From JAGOUU01 sp964609155 (GTDB taxonomy: Bacteria; Pseudomonadota; Gammaproteobacteria; JAGOUU01): DNA of 64,000 bases. Position numbers and translations under genes: made by a program. The notes below the pieces were generated by a model. That model was not told the DNA's origin. It worked only from the letters and a program-made list of their open reading frames with translations, and searched no databases. The stretch spans positions 62,001 through 126,000 of the forward strand of contig CAZSRF010000001.1 of NCBI GenBank assembly GCA_964609155.1. The letters are read 5' to 3'. Positions 1 to 9,467 of the stretch are shown piece by piece (position 1 is the stretch's first letter; every line of letters starts with the position of its first letter).

Positions 1-397
1 GTTCCTCCCTAAACTCAGATGTGAGTTGTTTATTTATCTCCAATAATCGTTCATAGGATAATTGCAACAACAAAGTACAGTAAGATGATTCAATAAGACT
101 TTTATCTTGTAATAAAGTTAAGATCTGCGTTAAAGGACGAACAATATCCGAATTAGCACACAGTAAATCAAGATTAGTTTGATTCAATAATCCAAAGTTA
201 TCTAAATACTTCAATACTATATTTAGCTCATGAGAGTCAAACATGGCAGCTTCAATTTTTTCTAGGTTTTCTGGAGTTGCAAGTTCATCTAAATAAATTT
301 TACTTTGTTCTGTAGGACTTTGTTCAAAGAATATTTTTATTTTTTTATTTAATTTTTCAGGATTTCTTGCCAACATTGTCCATAAATCGCTTAACAT
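1..397 (-). CDS. Hypothetical alpha-helical repeat protein, 3' end cut by window edge
   Basis: An open frame starts at ATG 397 behind a GGAGGG ribosome site and stays open to base 1, so about 132 N-terminal residues are visible. The sequence is hydrophilic and helical and has two short similar segments, FGLLNQTNLDLL and KSLIESSYCTLLL. This pattern of leucine helices with a 'LL-x-x-x-N-x-x-x-L' core is, from memory, common in large cytosolic or effector-like proteins of Legionellales. There is no signal peptide or membrane segment in the visible part. It lies 28 bases after the methylcrotonyl-CoA carboxylase alpha gene on the same strand and may be the last gene of that operon, although a catabolic role is not suggested by sequence. 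I do not recognise the family with certainty; a secreted effector is a possible but unproven reading. Confidence 0.6.
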   Translation of the reverse strand, partial: MLSDLWTMLARNPEKLNKKIKIFFEQSPTEQSKIYLDELATPENLEKIEAAMFDSHELNIVLKYLDNFGLLNQTNLDLLCANSDIVRPLTQILTLLQDKSLIESSYCTLLLQLSYERLLEINKQLTSEFREE

Positions 398-424
398 TTA
401 CCCTCCAACACTCATTATTACAAC

Positions 425-2500
425 TCAAACAATAACCAATATTTCTGCTCCCAACTCAACTTGTTCCCCTTGCTTAAATATTATAGCTTGCACTTCTCCT
501 GCTTGTTTTGCGTATACTGTATGCTCCATTTTCATGGCTTCCAAAATAACTAAAGGGTCTCCGGGCTGAACTTTCGCACCAACAGAAACATTAATGTTTA
601 ATATTGTACCCGGCATAGGAGCAACAATTACATTAGTAGCAGTTTCACCACTACCTTCTCCATTTGAGTATACATGATCATTTATATAAGAAAATACCCT
701 TTGATTACAATTATTAATGTCAAATACATAAATACTATGATTAATCTTAACAACTCGACTTTTAATTAACCGTTGTATACCATTACAACTATAGCTTATA
801 TCGTAATATTTATGCTTATTGTGTATTTTAAGCGCCGTACAAATATAATTATTAGTAGAGTCATCATCTTTAACAAGCGCATTAAAAGCCTGCTTAACCC
901 CTGTTGTTTCTAAAACAACTGTATCATTTTTATTGAAAATATATTCTCTAGATTTAACACTGTTAACTCTAAAGTTTTGAACATTATTCCATGGGTCATT
1001 AGTAAAATTGGTAAAATTAGGATAAGCAAAATTTTTTGTTGATTTAAAATTTTCACAAAAATTTCTGTAAATAGCCGCACTTAAAAGATATATAGGATAC
1101 TCAATCAGACTATCCTGTATCAAATCAGCATAATATTTCTTAATAAAATCCGTTGATACCATACCCTGTCTAAAAGACTGATGATTAACGCAAGCAAACA
1201 AAAATTTTAAATTTGTATTAATTCCAGTTATGAAAACATTTCGCAAAGTATAGATCAAATTATCTATCGCCTTTTCTCGAGTTTCTCCCCAGACAATGAC
1301 TTTTGCCAGCATAGGATCATAATGAATACTGATCTCATCATTAATTTGAATACCACTATCTATTCTCGAAATACCATTTATTACATCATTACTTTCAGGA
1401 TAATTTAAATAAGAAATCTTGCCAGTTGAGGGTAAGAAATTATTATCAACATCCTCTGCGTATAAACGAGCTTCGATTGCATGCCCATTAAACTTTAACT
1501 CATTTTGATTAAAAGGTAATTTTAAACCATTTGCAACTGCTATTTGAAGTTCGACTAGATCAAGCCCTGTTATCAACTCTGTTACTGGATGTTCTACTTG
1601 TAAACGAGTGTTCATCTCCATAAAATAGAACTTACCAGTATCAGTATCTAACAAAAACTCTATAGTACCTGCACCAATGTAATCGACAGCCTGACCAGCT
1701 GTTAATGCCTGTTCCCCTAATTCCTGACGTAGTTGAACAGATAACGATGGCGCGGGGGCTTCTTCAATAACTTTTTGGTATCTTCTTTGCAAAGAGCAAT
1801 CACGTTCAAATAAATAAACGCCATGGCCAAATTTATCAAATAAAATTTGTACTTCAATATGCCTTGGATCAATTAAGTATTTTTCCAAAATAATATGATC
1901 ATTAGCAAAGCTTTTAAACGCTTCTCGTTTAGCTGCAGCCACTTCTGTTAATAATGTTTTACCCTCATGCACTATACGCATGCCTTTGCCACCACCACCT
2001 GCAGAAGCTTTAATTAATACAGGATATCCGATTTTTTCAGCAGCAGCATAGAGAACTTCATCTGACTGATCATCGCCATTATAACCCGGTAAAATATTAA
2101 CCTGAGCCTTTGTCATGACCTGTTTTGCTGTAGATTTTAAGCCCATAGCTAAAATAGCTTCGGGCGTCGGCCCAATAAAGATAAAGCCCTCTGTTATAAC
2201 TGCTTGAGCAAAATCCGCATTCTCAGATAAAAACCCATAACCTGGATGAATAGCAAGATCCTCGTGTGGATTTTTTTGTTTTATTAACTTAGCAATGGTT
2301 AATATTTTATCAATATTAAGATAAGTATCACTAGCTGCTGTACCCTTAAGAGAATATGCGGCATCAGCATTCTTAACAAATAAGCTATTTTTATCTATGT
2401 CTGAATAAACAGCAACTGCTTTAATGCCCAACTTTTTGCATGTTTTAATAATTCGTACTGCTATTTCGCCACGATTAGCAATTAAAACTGTTTTTATCAT
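425..2500 (-). CDS. liuD: Methylcrotonyl-CoA carboxylase, biotin-carboxylase/biotin-carrier (alpha) subunit
   Basis: This subunit carboxylates its biotin using ATP and bicarbonate and hands the CO2 to the beta subunit, which makes 3-methylglutaconyl-CoA in leucine breakdown. The start chosen is ATG 2500 (MIKTVLIANRGEIAVR), the normal N-terminus of the family, rather than an upstream in-frame ATG that would overlap the previous gene. Visible features are the biotin-carboxylase N-domain, the ATP-grasp glycine loop GGGGKGM (about 168-174) and the C-terminal carrier motif EAMKMEH with the biotinylated lysine near 657 of 691 residues. Propionyl-CoA carboxylase alpha is similar, but the neighbours (isovaleryl-CoA dehydrogenase, methylglutaconyl-CoA hydratase, carboxylase beta) make the leucine enzyme the better call. 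Confidence 0.9.
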   Translation of the reverse strand: MIKTVLIANRGEIAVRIIKTCKKLGIKAVAVYSDIDKNSLFVKNADAAYSLKGTAASDTYLNIDKILTIAKLIKQKNPHEDLAIHPGYGFLSENADFAQAVITEGFIFIGPTPEAILAMGLKSTAKQVMTKAQVNILPGYNGDDQSDEVLYAAAEKIGYPVLIKASAGGGGKGMRIVHEGKTLLTEVAAAKREAFKSFANDHIILEKYLIDPRHIEVQILFDKFGHGVYLFERDCSLQRRYQKVIEEAPAPSLSVQLRQELGEQALTAGQAVDYIGAGTIEFLLDTDTGKFYFMEMNTRLQVEHPVTELITGLDLVELQIAVANGLKLPFNQNELKFNGHAIEARLYAEDVDNNFLPSTGKISYLNYPESNDVINGISRIDSGIQINDEISIHYDPMLAKVIVWGETREKAIDNLIYTLRNVFITGINTNLKFLFACVNHQSFRQGMVSTDFIKKYYADLIQDSLIEYPIYLLSAAIYRNFCENFKSTKNFAYPNFTNFTNDPWNNVQNFRVNSVKSREYIFNKNDTVVLETTGVKQAFNALVKDDDSTNNYICTALKIHNKHKYYDISYSCNGIQRLIKSRVVKINHSIYVFDINNCNQRVFSYINDHVYSNGEGSGETATNVIVAPMPGTILNINVSVGAKVQPGDPLVILEAMKMEHTVYAKQAGEVQAIIFKQGEQVELGAEILVIV

Positions 2501-2502
2501 AT

Positions 2503-3336
2503 TTATTTTTCTCGGCAAACCCAATTGGGTTTTCTCTTTTCTAAAAAAGCTAATAGACCTTCTTGTCCCTCTGGACTAACGCGAAGTTTGGCAATAGTAT
2601 CTACAGAGAAATCTATATCTGTCTGACTAGGAAAGCTGAAACTGGTAAAATTATCAAGAAGTTTTTTAACGCTTTGCATTGCTAACGGGCTGTTTTGTAA
2701 TAAATTAGTAATTGTTGTATTTAATAAATCTTCTAGATCATTTTTGGCTATCATACTTACGATACCTAATCTATAAGCTTCTTCAGCTGTAAACTTCTCA
2801 GCTGTTAGCATGTATCTTTTAGCTTGTTTTAATCCCATCGTTTTTAGAACATAAGGGCTGATTACCGCTGGAATTAAGCCTAATTTTACTTCCGACAAAC
2901 AAAACTCTACTTTATCTAGTGCTAAAACAATATCTGTACAGCATACCAAACCAACACCACCACCAAAAGCTGCACCTTGTACAACTGATAACGTTGGACA
3001 AAAAAAGTTATCTAATTTATTTAAAACTTCTGCTAGTATTTTTGCATCATTATAATTTTCTTCATAATCATAATTCACCATTGCCTGCATATGATGAATA
3101 TCAGCACCGGCACAAAATAATTTACCATTAGCCCTTAAAATTAATAATTTTACATTATTTTGTGCACTCAGATAGTTTAAGGCTTCATTAAGACTTGTAA
3201 TCATTTTACTATCTAATGCATTATGCTTTGCCACTCGATTTAATATAAGAGTTGCAACTCCAAAATTGTTTATTTGTAATAATAAATTAGATTCGTAATA
3301 CGATTTATCAACGAGTATTTTACATTCTAAAGACAC
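2503..3336 (-). CDS. liuC: Methylglutaconyl-CoA hydratase (crotonase family)
   Basis: It hydrates 3-methylglutaconyl-CoA to 3-hydroxy-3-methylglutaryl-CoA, the step after methylcrotonyl-CoA carboxylase. The crotonase fold is shown by the oxyanion loop [10 protein letters not shown] and by [12 protein letters not shown] followed by [17 protein letters not shown]. The last string is typical of LiuC; the first catalytic Glu of classical enoyl-CoA hydratases is replaced by Gly in GGGVGL, as in that subfamily. An ATG at 3363 opens the frame, but a good Shine-Dalgarno (AGGAG) lies inside it, 7 bases before TTG 3339 and 10 before GTG 3336, so translation probably starts at one of these. It overlaps the end of the carboxylase beta gene and ends two bases before the alpha gene, which points to translational coupling. 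Confidence 0.85.
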   Translation of the reverse strand: MSLECKILVDKSYYESNLLLQINNFGVATLILNRVAKHNALDSKMITSLNEALNYLSAQNNVKLLILRANGKLFCAGADIHHMQAMVNYDYEENYNDAKILAEVLNKLDNFFCPTLSVVQGAAFGGGVGLVCCTDIVLALDKVEFCLSEVKLGLIPAVISPYVLKTMGLKQAKRYMLTAEKFTAEEAYRLGIVSMIAKNDLEDLLNTTITNLLQNSPLAMQSVKKLLDNFTSFSFPSQTDIDFSVDTIAKLRVSPEGQEGLLAFLEKRKPNWVCREK

Positions 3337-4942
3337 CAAAAGTTGTCTCCTCAATTTTTGCATTATAACAACAAGACAAACTTAACCCTAGAATCTCTCG
3401 AGTATCCAAGGGATCAATAATACCATCATCCCATAGTCTTGCAGAAGAATAATAAGGATGCCCTTCTAACTCATACTGTTGGCGAATAGTATTTTGGAAA
3501 TCTATTCGCTCACTCTCAGGCCAATTTTTACCTTTTGAGTGCAACTGTTCATCTTTAATCTGGGTAAGGACATTTGCAGCTTGTTCTCCACCCATTACTG
3601 AAATACGTGCATTAGGCCACATAAATAAAAATCTTGGGTTATAGGCTCTACCACACATACCGTAATTACCTGCACCAAAACTACCACCAATAATGAGTGT
3701 AATCTTAGGCACATTGGCACATGCTACAGCCGTCACCATTTTTGCCCCGTGCTTTGCTATGCCTTCTTGTTCGTATTTCTTGCCAACCATGAAACCATTA
3801 ATGTTTTGTAAAAATATTAATGGCGTTTTTTGTTGACAACAAAGCTGTATAAATTGTGTAGCTTTCAAGGCTGATTCAGAAAATAAGATACCATTATTAG
3901 CAATGATACCAACCGGCATACCATAAATATTAGCAAAACCACATACAATTGTCGTTCCATATAATGCTTTAAATTCATTAAACTGTGAACCATCGACAAT
4001 TCTTGCAATAATTTCGCGAACATCATATTGTTTTTTGCTGTCTTTTGGAACTATACCGTAGATATCAGCAATATTATAACTTGGATCTAAGTTTTCTTTT
4101 ATATTAACGGCATTAAGATTGACTTGTTTTGAACTAATACCTAAATTATTTACTATTTCTCGTGCAAGCTCAAGCGCATGGCTATCATTGTTCGCATAGT
4201 AATCAGATACACCTGATTTTGTACAATGCACATCCGCCCCACCTAACTCCTCGCTGGTGATTATTTCACCAGTTGCTGCTTTAACTAGAGGTGGACCAGC
4301 TAAAAATATTGTTGCATTTTGACGAACCATAATACTATAGTCTGCCATTGCTGGGACATAAGCACCACCAGCAGTGCAAGATCCCATGACCACAGCAATC
4401 TGTGGTATTCCAGCAGCAGACATTCTCGCTTGATTATAAAATATTCTACCAAAATGTTCTTTATCAGGAAAAACTTCTGCCTGGTGTGGTAGATTAGCTC
4501 CTCCAGAGTCTACCAAATAGATGCATACTAAATTATTTTGCCACGCAATTTCTTGTGCACGTAGGTGTTTTTTTACTGTAATAGGATAATAAGTACCACC
4601 CTTAACTGTTGCATCATTACAAATAATCATGCATTCACGACCATGTACCCGACCTATCCCAGTAATCACGCCTCCAGCCGGCACATCATCTGTATACAAC
4701 TTATAGCCAGCAAATTGTGATAATTCTAGAAAAGCACTACCAGGATCTAGTAGTTGTTCGATACGTTGTCTAGGCAATAATTTTTGACGACCACGATGTT
4801 TATCTTGTAGTAATTTACCACCACCTTGAGAGATAATTTTTACTTTATCTTTTAAATCTTTTACAAGATTTGTATAATACTCAAAGTTTGTTTGAAACTC
4901 CGCCTGACAGGTTTGCTCTAAATCAATTTTACTTTTTAACAT
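3320..4942 (-). CDS. liuB: Methylcrotonyl-CoA carboxylase, carboxyltransferase (beta) subunit
   Basis: This 540-residue carboxyltransferase moves CO2 from biotin to 3-methylcrotonyl-CoA and works in a complex with the alpha subunit encoded two genes downstream. The N-terminus carries the family string [20 protein letters not shown], and the C-terminal half has [20 protein letters not shown] and [15 protein letters not shown], which are hallmarks of the acyl-CoA carboxylase beta superfamily and fit MCC beta especially well. The C-terminus ([13 protein letters not shown]) is also typical. The gene overlaps its neighbours on both sides by a few bases. A geranyl-CoA carboxylase beta is the main alternative and is less likely because no other atu genes are present. 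Confidence 0.92.
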   Translation of the reverse strand: MLKSKIDLEQTCQAEFQTNFEYYTNLVKDLKDKVKIISQGGGKLLQDKHRGRQKLLPRQRIEQLLDPGSAFLELSQFAGYKLYTDDVPAGGVITGIGRVHGRECMIICNDATVKGGTYYPITVKKHLRAQEIAWQNNLVCIYLVDSGGANLPHQAEVFPDKEHFGRIFYNQARMSAAGIPQIAVVMGSCTAGGAYVPAMADYSIMVRQNATIFLAGPPLVKAATGEIITSEELGGADVHCTKSGVSDYYANNDSHALELAREIVNNLGISSKQVNLNAVNIKENLDPSYNIADIYGIVPKDSKKQYDVREIIARIVDGSQFNEFKALYGTTIVCGFANIYGMPVGIIANNGILFSESALKATQFIQLCCQQKTPLIFLQNINGFMVGKKYEQEGIAKHGAKMVTAVACANVPKITLIIGGSFGAGNYGMCGRAYNPRFLFMWPNARISVMGGEQAANVLTQIKDEQLHSKGKNWPESERIDFQNTIRQQYELEGHPYYSSARLWDDGIIDPLDTREILGLSLSCCYNAKIEETTFGVFRM

Positions 4943-6153
4943 GCTTGAATCCCTAGCGCAATAGCCTCACCCCCACCAATACATAAGGACGCTATACCGT
5001 ACTCTTTTTTATTAGCGTGTAACGCATGAACTAAAGTTGTTACAATCCTAGCACCAGTAGCACCTATTGGATGACCAAGAGCGCAAGCACCACCATTAAT
5101 ATTTACTTTTTCATGAGATATATCCAAATCTTGCATTGCAGCCATCGTAACAACTGCAAACGCTTCATTTATTTCGAACAAGTCTATATTTGAAACAGTT
5201 AAATTAGTCTTATCTAATAAGTTTTTTATAGCAGTAACTGGTGCAGTTGTAAACCAGGCAGGTTCTTGAGCTATTTCAGAATAACTTATAATCTTCGCAA
5301 GAGGCTTTAGATTTAATTCTTTAGCTTTGGACAAACGCATTAACAATACCGAAGAAGCACCATCAGAAATAGAGCTAGAATTTGCAGCAGTTACCGTGCC
5401 AAATGCTATATTTTCTGGTTTTACAAACGCAGGTGATAACTTTGGTATTTTGTCAGTATCAATTTTGCCAGGAGTTTCATCCTCTAAAAAAGTAACTTGC
5501 TGTTTTTTAACAACTGTATTCACTTGAGCAATCTCATTATTAAATACATTATTTTTTACAGCATTCTGAGTTCTTTTAGCAGATATCAAGGCAAATTCAT
5601 CTTGGGCCTGTCTTGTAAATTTATATTTCTGAGCTGTCAGCTCTGCAAAATGTCCCATCAAGCAGCCCTTATCATAAGCATCTTCCAAACCATCATAGAA
5701 CATATGATCTATCAACACTCCATGTCCAAGCCGCAAACCCGCTCTGGCTTTTGGAATTAAATACGGTGCTTGCGTCATATTCTCCATACCACCTGCAATA
5801 ATAATTCTGTTAGAGTCAGCTAATAAATTATTATAGGCCAAGACTATTGCTTTTAAACTGGAACCACACATTTTATTAATTGTGGTACAAGGTGTTGTTA
5901 ATGGCACTCCACCCATAATAGCTGCCTGGCGCGCTGGAGCCTGTCCTAGCCCTGCGGACAAAACACAACCCATTAATATCTCAGTAATTAAATTTTTATC
6001 AATTTGTGATCGCTTTAACACTTCAGCTATTACATTAGCTCCTAATTGAGTTGCAGAAATATTAGAATATATTCCCTGAAATGCACCTATTGGTGTCCTT
6101 AACGCTGAAACAATAACAACAGGATTTGTTGATTCGGTAAAATTATTATCCAT
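4936..6153 (-). CDS. Acetyl-CoA C-acetyltransferase (thiolase)
   Basis: A full-length type II thiolase of 405 residues that cleaves or forms acetoacetyl-CoA in the cytoplasm. The three catalytic regions are visible: the nucleophilic Cys in [10 protein letters not shown], the His in [17 protein letters not shown], and the second Cys in SLCIGGGEA. In the leucine pathway HMG-CoA lyase yields acetoacetate and acetyl-CoA, and a thiolase at this point could split acetoacetyl-CoA; in isoleucine degradation it could cleave 2-methylacetoacetyl-CoA. It overlaps the isovaleryl-CoA dehydrogenase gene by 8 bases and the carboxylase beta gene by 7, so it belongs to the same operon. Which acyl-CoA it prefers cannot be read from sequence. 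Confidence 0.9.
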   Translation of the reverse strand: MDNNFTESTNPVVIVSALRTPIGAFQGIYSNISATQLGANVIAEVLKRSQIDKNLITEILMGCVLSAGLGQAPARQAAIMGGVPLTTPCTTINKMCGSSLKAIVLAYNNLLADSNRIIIAGGMENMTQAPYLIPKARAGLRLGHGVLIDHMFYDGLEDAYDKGCLMGHFAELTAQKYKFTRQAQDEFALISAKRTQNAVKNNVFNNEIAQVNTVVKKQQVTFLEDETPGKIDTDKIPKLSPAFVKPENIAFGTVTAANSSSISDGASSVLLMRLSKAKELNLKPLAKIISYSEIAQEPAWFTTAPVTAIKNLLDKTNLTVSNIDLFEINEAFAVVTMAAMQDLDISHEKVNINGGACALGHPIGATGARIVTTLVHALHANKKEYGIASLCIGGGEAIALGIQAC

Positions 6154-7312
6154 TTTTTAATAGTTCTCTTCCTATTAGCATTCTTCTAATTTCTGATGTG
6201 CCAGCTCCTATTTCATATAACTTAGCATCACGCAATAATCTTCCAGTTGGGTATTCATTAATGTAACCATTTCCACCTAGACATTGGATTGCTTCTAAAG
6301 CCATCTTTGTCGCATTTTCTGCGCAATATAAAATTACACTAGCAGCATCTACACGATTAACTTTGTTATTATCACAAGCACGTGCTACCGTGTATAAATA
6401 ACTTCTACTAGCATTTAAAACAGTATACATGTCTGCTATTTTACCTTGTATAAATTGGAAATCTCCAATAGCTTTTCCAAATTGCTTGCGCTCGCGAACG
6501 TACGGCAATACAACATCTATACATGCCTGCATAATTCCAACAGGACCAGCTGCGAGTATGACTCGTTCATAATCCAACCCACTCATTAAAACTTTGGCAC
6601 CTTCGTTTACTTTACCTAGAACATTATCTCGTGGCACCATACAATTATTAAACACCAGCTCACATGTATTTGAACCACGCATACCCAATTTATCAAGCTT
6701 TTGAGCCGTACTAAAACCTTGAAATTGTTTTTCTATAATAAATGCTGTTATATTTTCGCTAGCTTTTACACTATTATTTGTTCTTGCATAAACAACAAGT
6801 GTATTCGCCTCTGGACCATTAGTAATCCACATTTTATTGCCATTTAATACGTAGCCATCATCTTTAGCTTCTGCTTTTAATTGCATGCTTAACACATCCG
6901 AACCTGAGTTTGGTTCACTCATAGCTAATGCGCCAACATGTTCACCTGAAATAAGCTTTGGCAAGTATTTTTGCTTTTGCTCTTTTGTGCCATTAAGGTT
7001 TATTTGGTTAACACATAAATTACTGTGCGCGCCATAGCTCAATCCGACGGATGCAGATGCACGAGAAATTTCTTCCATCGCACAGGCATGATCAAGATAT
7101 CCCATTCCTGCACCAAAGAACTCTGTTGGTACTGTAATCCCTAACACCCCTAAACTGCCTAGTTTTTGCCAAAGCTCATGGGGAAATAGATTATTCTTAT
7201 CAATCTCTTCTGCAAAAGGTGCTATGACACGAGCAGAGAACTCATGAACAGTTTTTTTTAAAAGTTCTGTTGTCTCCGGAAGGTTAAAATCCATATTAGC
7301 GCTGTAGATCAT
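6146..7312 (-). CDS. liuA: Isovaleryl-CoA dehydrogenase
   Basis: This flavoprotein oxidises isovaleryl-CoA to 3-methylcrotonyl-CoA and gives its electrons to the ETF encoded just upstream. The protein (388 residues) has acyl-CoA dehydrogenase signatures: [13 protein letters not shown] and the C-terminal [22 protein letters not shown]. The string [18 protein letters not shown] matches the helix that carries the catalytic Glu in isovaleryl-CoA dehydrogenase, in contrast to other family members whose base lies near the C-terminus. ATG 7312 follows GAGGA closely (3 bases); a second ATG at 7294 (MDFNLPE) is an alternative start with poorer spacing. The downstream thiolase overlaps its end. Confidence 0.9.
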   Translation of the reverse strand: MIYSANMDFNLPETTELLKKTVHEFSARVIAPFAEEIDKNNLFPHELWQKLGSLGVLGITVPTEFFGAGMGYLDHACAMEEISRASASVGLSYGAHSNLCVNQINLNGTKEQKQKYLPKLISGEHVGALAMSEPNSGSDVLSMQLKAEAKDDGYVLNGNKMWITNGPEANTLVVYARTNNSVKASENITAFIIEKQFQGFSTAQKLDKLGMRGSNTCELVFNNCMVPRDNVLGKVNEGAKVLMSGLDYERVILAAGPVGIMQACIDVVLPYVRERKQFGKAIGDFQFIQGKIADMYTVLNASRSYLYTVARACDNNKVNRVDAASVILYCAENATKMALEAIQCLGGNGYINEYPTGRLLRDAKLYEIGAGTSEIRRMLIGRELLKNG

Positions 7313-7353
7313 ATATCCTCACACTCCTAAACTTTGTATAATTACTTATAGTG

Positions 7354-8352
7354 TTACTTTTCCAAAGCTGCAATTTTATTAGTCAATTCAGGTAAAATCT
7401 CAAATAGATCACCTGCCAAAGCATAATCAGCTATTTTGAATATTGGTGCCTCTTCATCTTTATTAATAGCAACAATTATTTTACTATCTCTTATCCCCGC
7501 CATATGTTGAATAGCACCTGAGATACCTACAGCGATGTATAAATCTGGTGCCACTACTTTCCCTGTTTGACCAACCTGACAATCATTGGGAACAAAACCT
7601 GCATCCACTGCTGCTCGCGATGCTCCTACTGCAGCATTTAATTTATCAGCTAAATCATTTATCAATTTAAAATTTTCTTTACTGCCTACTCCGCGTCCTC
7701 CAGACACAACAATTTTAGCTACACTGAGCTCAGGCCGTTCAGAATTACTAAGTTCATATTTAACAAATTTTGTTAACTTTTTACTGGTAAATTTTGCAGC
7801 ATCAAGCTCAACTAGAGAAGCACTATTATTAGTGATCTTATTACTGTTCAAATTACTAAAGCAAGTTGTTCTAATGGTTAGTAACTTTATTGAATCATGT
7901 AGTTTAACTGTTGCAATAGCATTTCCTGCATAAATAGGTCTTTTGAAAGTATCTTTATTCAAAATTTCAATAATGTCACTTAAAGGGTTTATGTCTAATA
8001 GAGCTGCCAATCTAGGCGCCAGATTTTTACCAAAAGTCGTCGCAGGGAGTAAGATATATTGATAATTTTTAGCAATTTCTAATAGTAAATCACAAAGATC
8101 TTCTGCTAGATTATACTCATAAATTTTATCATTAGCGATAATGATTTTATTTAGTAACCTTAAATCTGTTAATTGCTTTGTTATAGTTGCTAACACAGCT
8201 GTTTCAAAATTTCCAGCTAAAAATACGTCAAGATTAATATCTTTACTGTCAGTATCAACATGCTCTAAAAGGTTTATTCCTGCAGACAACGTTGCTAGAC
8301 TCGCTGATTTCAAATGCTTATTATCATGCTCTGCAATGACTAATATATTCAT
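7354..8352 (-). CDS. etfA: Electron transfer flavoprotein alpha subunit
   Basis: EtfA binds FAD and, with EtfB, shuttles electrons from acyl-CoA dehydrogenases to ETF:ubiquinone oxidoreductase. The 332-residue protein has the C-terminal FAD domain with [52 protein letters not shown] and [10 protein letters not shown], all diagnostic for the family. The length is slightly above the usual 310-320. It sits between etfB and isovaleryl-CoA dehydrogenase on the same strand, so the electron carrier is co-transcribed with the enzyme that feeds it. Confidence 0.95.
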   Translation of the reverse strand: MNILVIAEHDNKHLKSASLATLSAGINLLEHVDTDSKDINLDVFLAGNFETAVLATITKQLTDLRLLNKIIIANDKIYEYNLAEDLCDLLLEIAKNYQYILLPATTFGKNLAPRLAALLDINPLSDIIEILNKDTFKRPIYAGNAIATVKLHDSIKLLTIRTTCFSNLNSNKITNNSASLVELDAAKFTSKKLTKFVKYELSNSERPELSVAKIVVSGGRGVGSKENFKLINDLADKLNAAVGASRAAVDAGFVPNDCQVGQTGKVVAPDLYIAVGISGAIQHMAGIRDSKIIVAINKDEEAPIFKIADYALAGDLFEILPELTNKIAALEK

Positions 8353-8383
8353 AGTATATTCACCATTTGTTATACTTTTTGTT

Positions 8384-9136
8384 TTAAATTAATTTTTCAA
8401 CCATACGCAGTTTATCAATTAACTCATCTACATTGCTTACTTTTATACCTGCTAACCGAGCTTTTGGTGTATGCACTTCTAATATTTCAGGAAGATTATC
8501 TGCATCAATACTGTCTAATTTATGAATCGCTAAAGGTTTTGACTTTGCTTTCATAATATTAGGCAAACTTGCATATCTTGGTTCATTTAATCGTAGATCT
8601 GTTGTAACTATAGCCGGTAATTTTACTTCAACAGTTTGTAATCCACCGTCAATTTCACGTGTTACAACCATTTCGCCACTTTTACCTAATTCTAATTTAG
8701 AAGCAAATGTAGCCTGAGGCCAATGTAATAACCCAGCTAGCATTTGGCCAGTTTGATTATTATCTTGATCTATTGCTTGTTTTCCCATGATAACTAAACC
8801 AGGTTGTTCTCGTTCTATTACTTGCTTCAATATTTTAGCTATTTGTAATGGGTATAACTTTATACCTAAGGACAACTCTTGTAATATCGCTCTATCTGCT
8901 CCCAAAGCTAAAGCAGCCCGTAATGTTTCTTGCGAGTCAGTAGCACCTACTGTTACTACAACGACTTCTGTTGCAATATTTTTTTCCTTCAGACGTATCG
9001 CTTCTTCTACAGCAATTTCATCGAAAGGGTTGATTGCCATTTTGGCATTACTTAAATCCACATCTGAATTATCTGCTTTAATTCTGACTTTAACACGATA
9101 ATCTAATACTCTTTTAATGGGAACCAAAATCTTCAT
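8384..9136 (-). CDS. etfB: Electron transfer flavoprotein beta subunit
   Basis: The beta subunit of the heterodimeric ETF binds AMP and carries the docking site for dehydrogenases. The protein begins MKILVPIKRVLDYRVKVR, with ATG 9136 preferred over an upstream TTG at 9145. Family strings NPFDEIAVEEAIRLKEK, LALGADRAI, IMGKQAIDQDNNQTGQMLA and TTDLRLNEPRYASLPNIMKAK are all present, and the length (250) is standard. It is the first gene of the leucine operon; the promoter must lie in the 330-base gap to its right, which also contains an inverted-repeat element. Confidence 0.95.
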   Translation of the reverse strand: MKILVPIKRVLDYRVKVRIKADNSDVDLSNAKMAINPFDEIAVEEAIRLKEKNIATEVVVVTVGATDSQETLRAALALGADRAILQELSLGIKLYPLQIAKILKQVIEREQPGLVIMGKQAIDQDNNQTGQMLAGLLHWPQATFASKLELGKSGEMVVTREIDGGLQTVEVKLPAIVTTDLRLNEPRYASLPNIMKAKSKPLAIHKLDSIDADNLPEILEVHTPKARLAGIKVSNVDELIDKLRMVEKLI

Positions 9137-9302
9137 CAGAAACAAATCTCTCTTTTATTTGTTTAGTTACTTACGTTTTATTTGAGGCTAAATAGTAAAT
9201 GCGGTGAATAAAATGAATAAAAATAAATCATATTCTATACCCAATTTGTACCTATTTATACCAGAGATAATAATTAAGCGTGATAAAATATTGTAATATA
9301 CA

Positions 9303-9430
9303 GTCAGGACTTACGCAAAAAACCTGTCATACTAGCCGAAGAACCGGTATCTTACAAAACAGATTTCGGTTCTGCGCACTGAGTGCTTGACCGATATGAC
9401 AACTTAGGATCATTCTGCGTAAGTCCTGAC
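9303..9430. repeat. Inverted-repeat (MITE-like) element, copy A
   Basis: A 128-base segment bounded by perfect 15-base inverted repeats, GTCAGGACTTACGCA at 9303-9317 and its complement at 9416-9430. It lies between divergent etfB and the ETF:ubiquinone oxidoreductase gene and holds no open frame. Its ends and interior recur in two other gaps of this window (26339-26424 and 27355-27443). A possible 6-base direct repeat ACAGTC is found at 9300-9305 and 9429-9434, but it overlaps the inverted repeats and may be chance. The rest of this gap (9137-9467) is AT-rich and should contain the two divergent promoters. Confidence 0.75.
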
Positions 9431-9435
9431 AGTCT

Positions 9436-9449
9436 TAACATGAATGTTA
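9436..9449. promoter_or_regulatory. Short palindrome upstream of ETF-QO gene, possible operator
   Basis: TAACAT-GA-ATGTTA is an interrupted perfect inverted repeat 19 bases before the ETF:ubiquinone oxidoreductase start. Its place fits a repressor site, but the region is AT-rich and short palindromes arise by chance. Confidence 0.25.
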
Positions 9450-9467
9450 GAAAATTAGGTTACTTAT

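Noticed and set aside
2500..2524. Upstream ATG giving an 8-residue extension to the carboxylase alpha subunit
   Set aside because: It overlaps the preceding gene and the family N-terminus (MIKTVLIANRGE) begins at 2500 exactly.
7586..9101. Plus-strand frames opposite etfA and etfB
   Set aside because: They are antisense shadows of strongly conserved genes and have no ribosome site or recognisable product.
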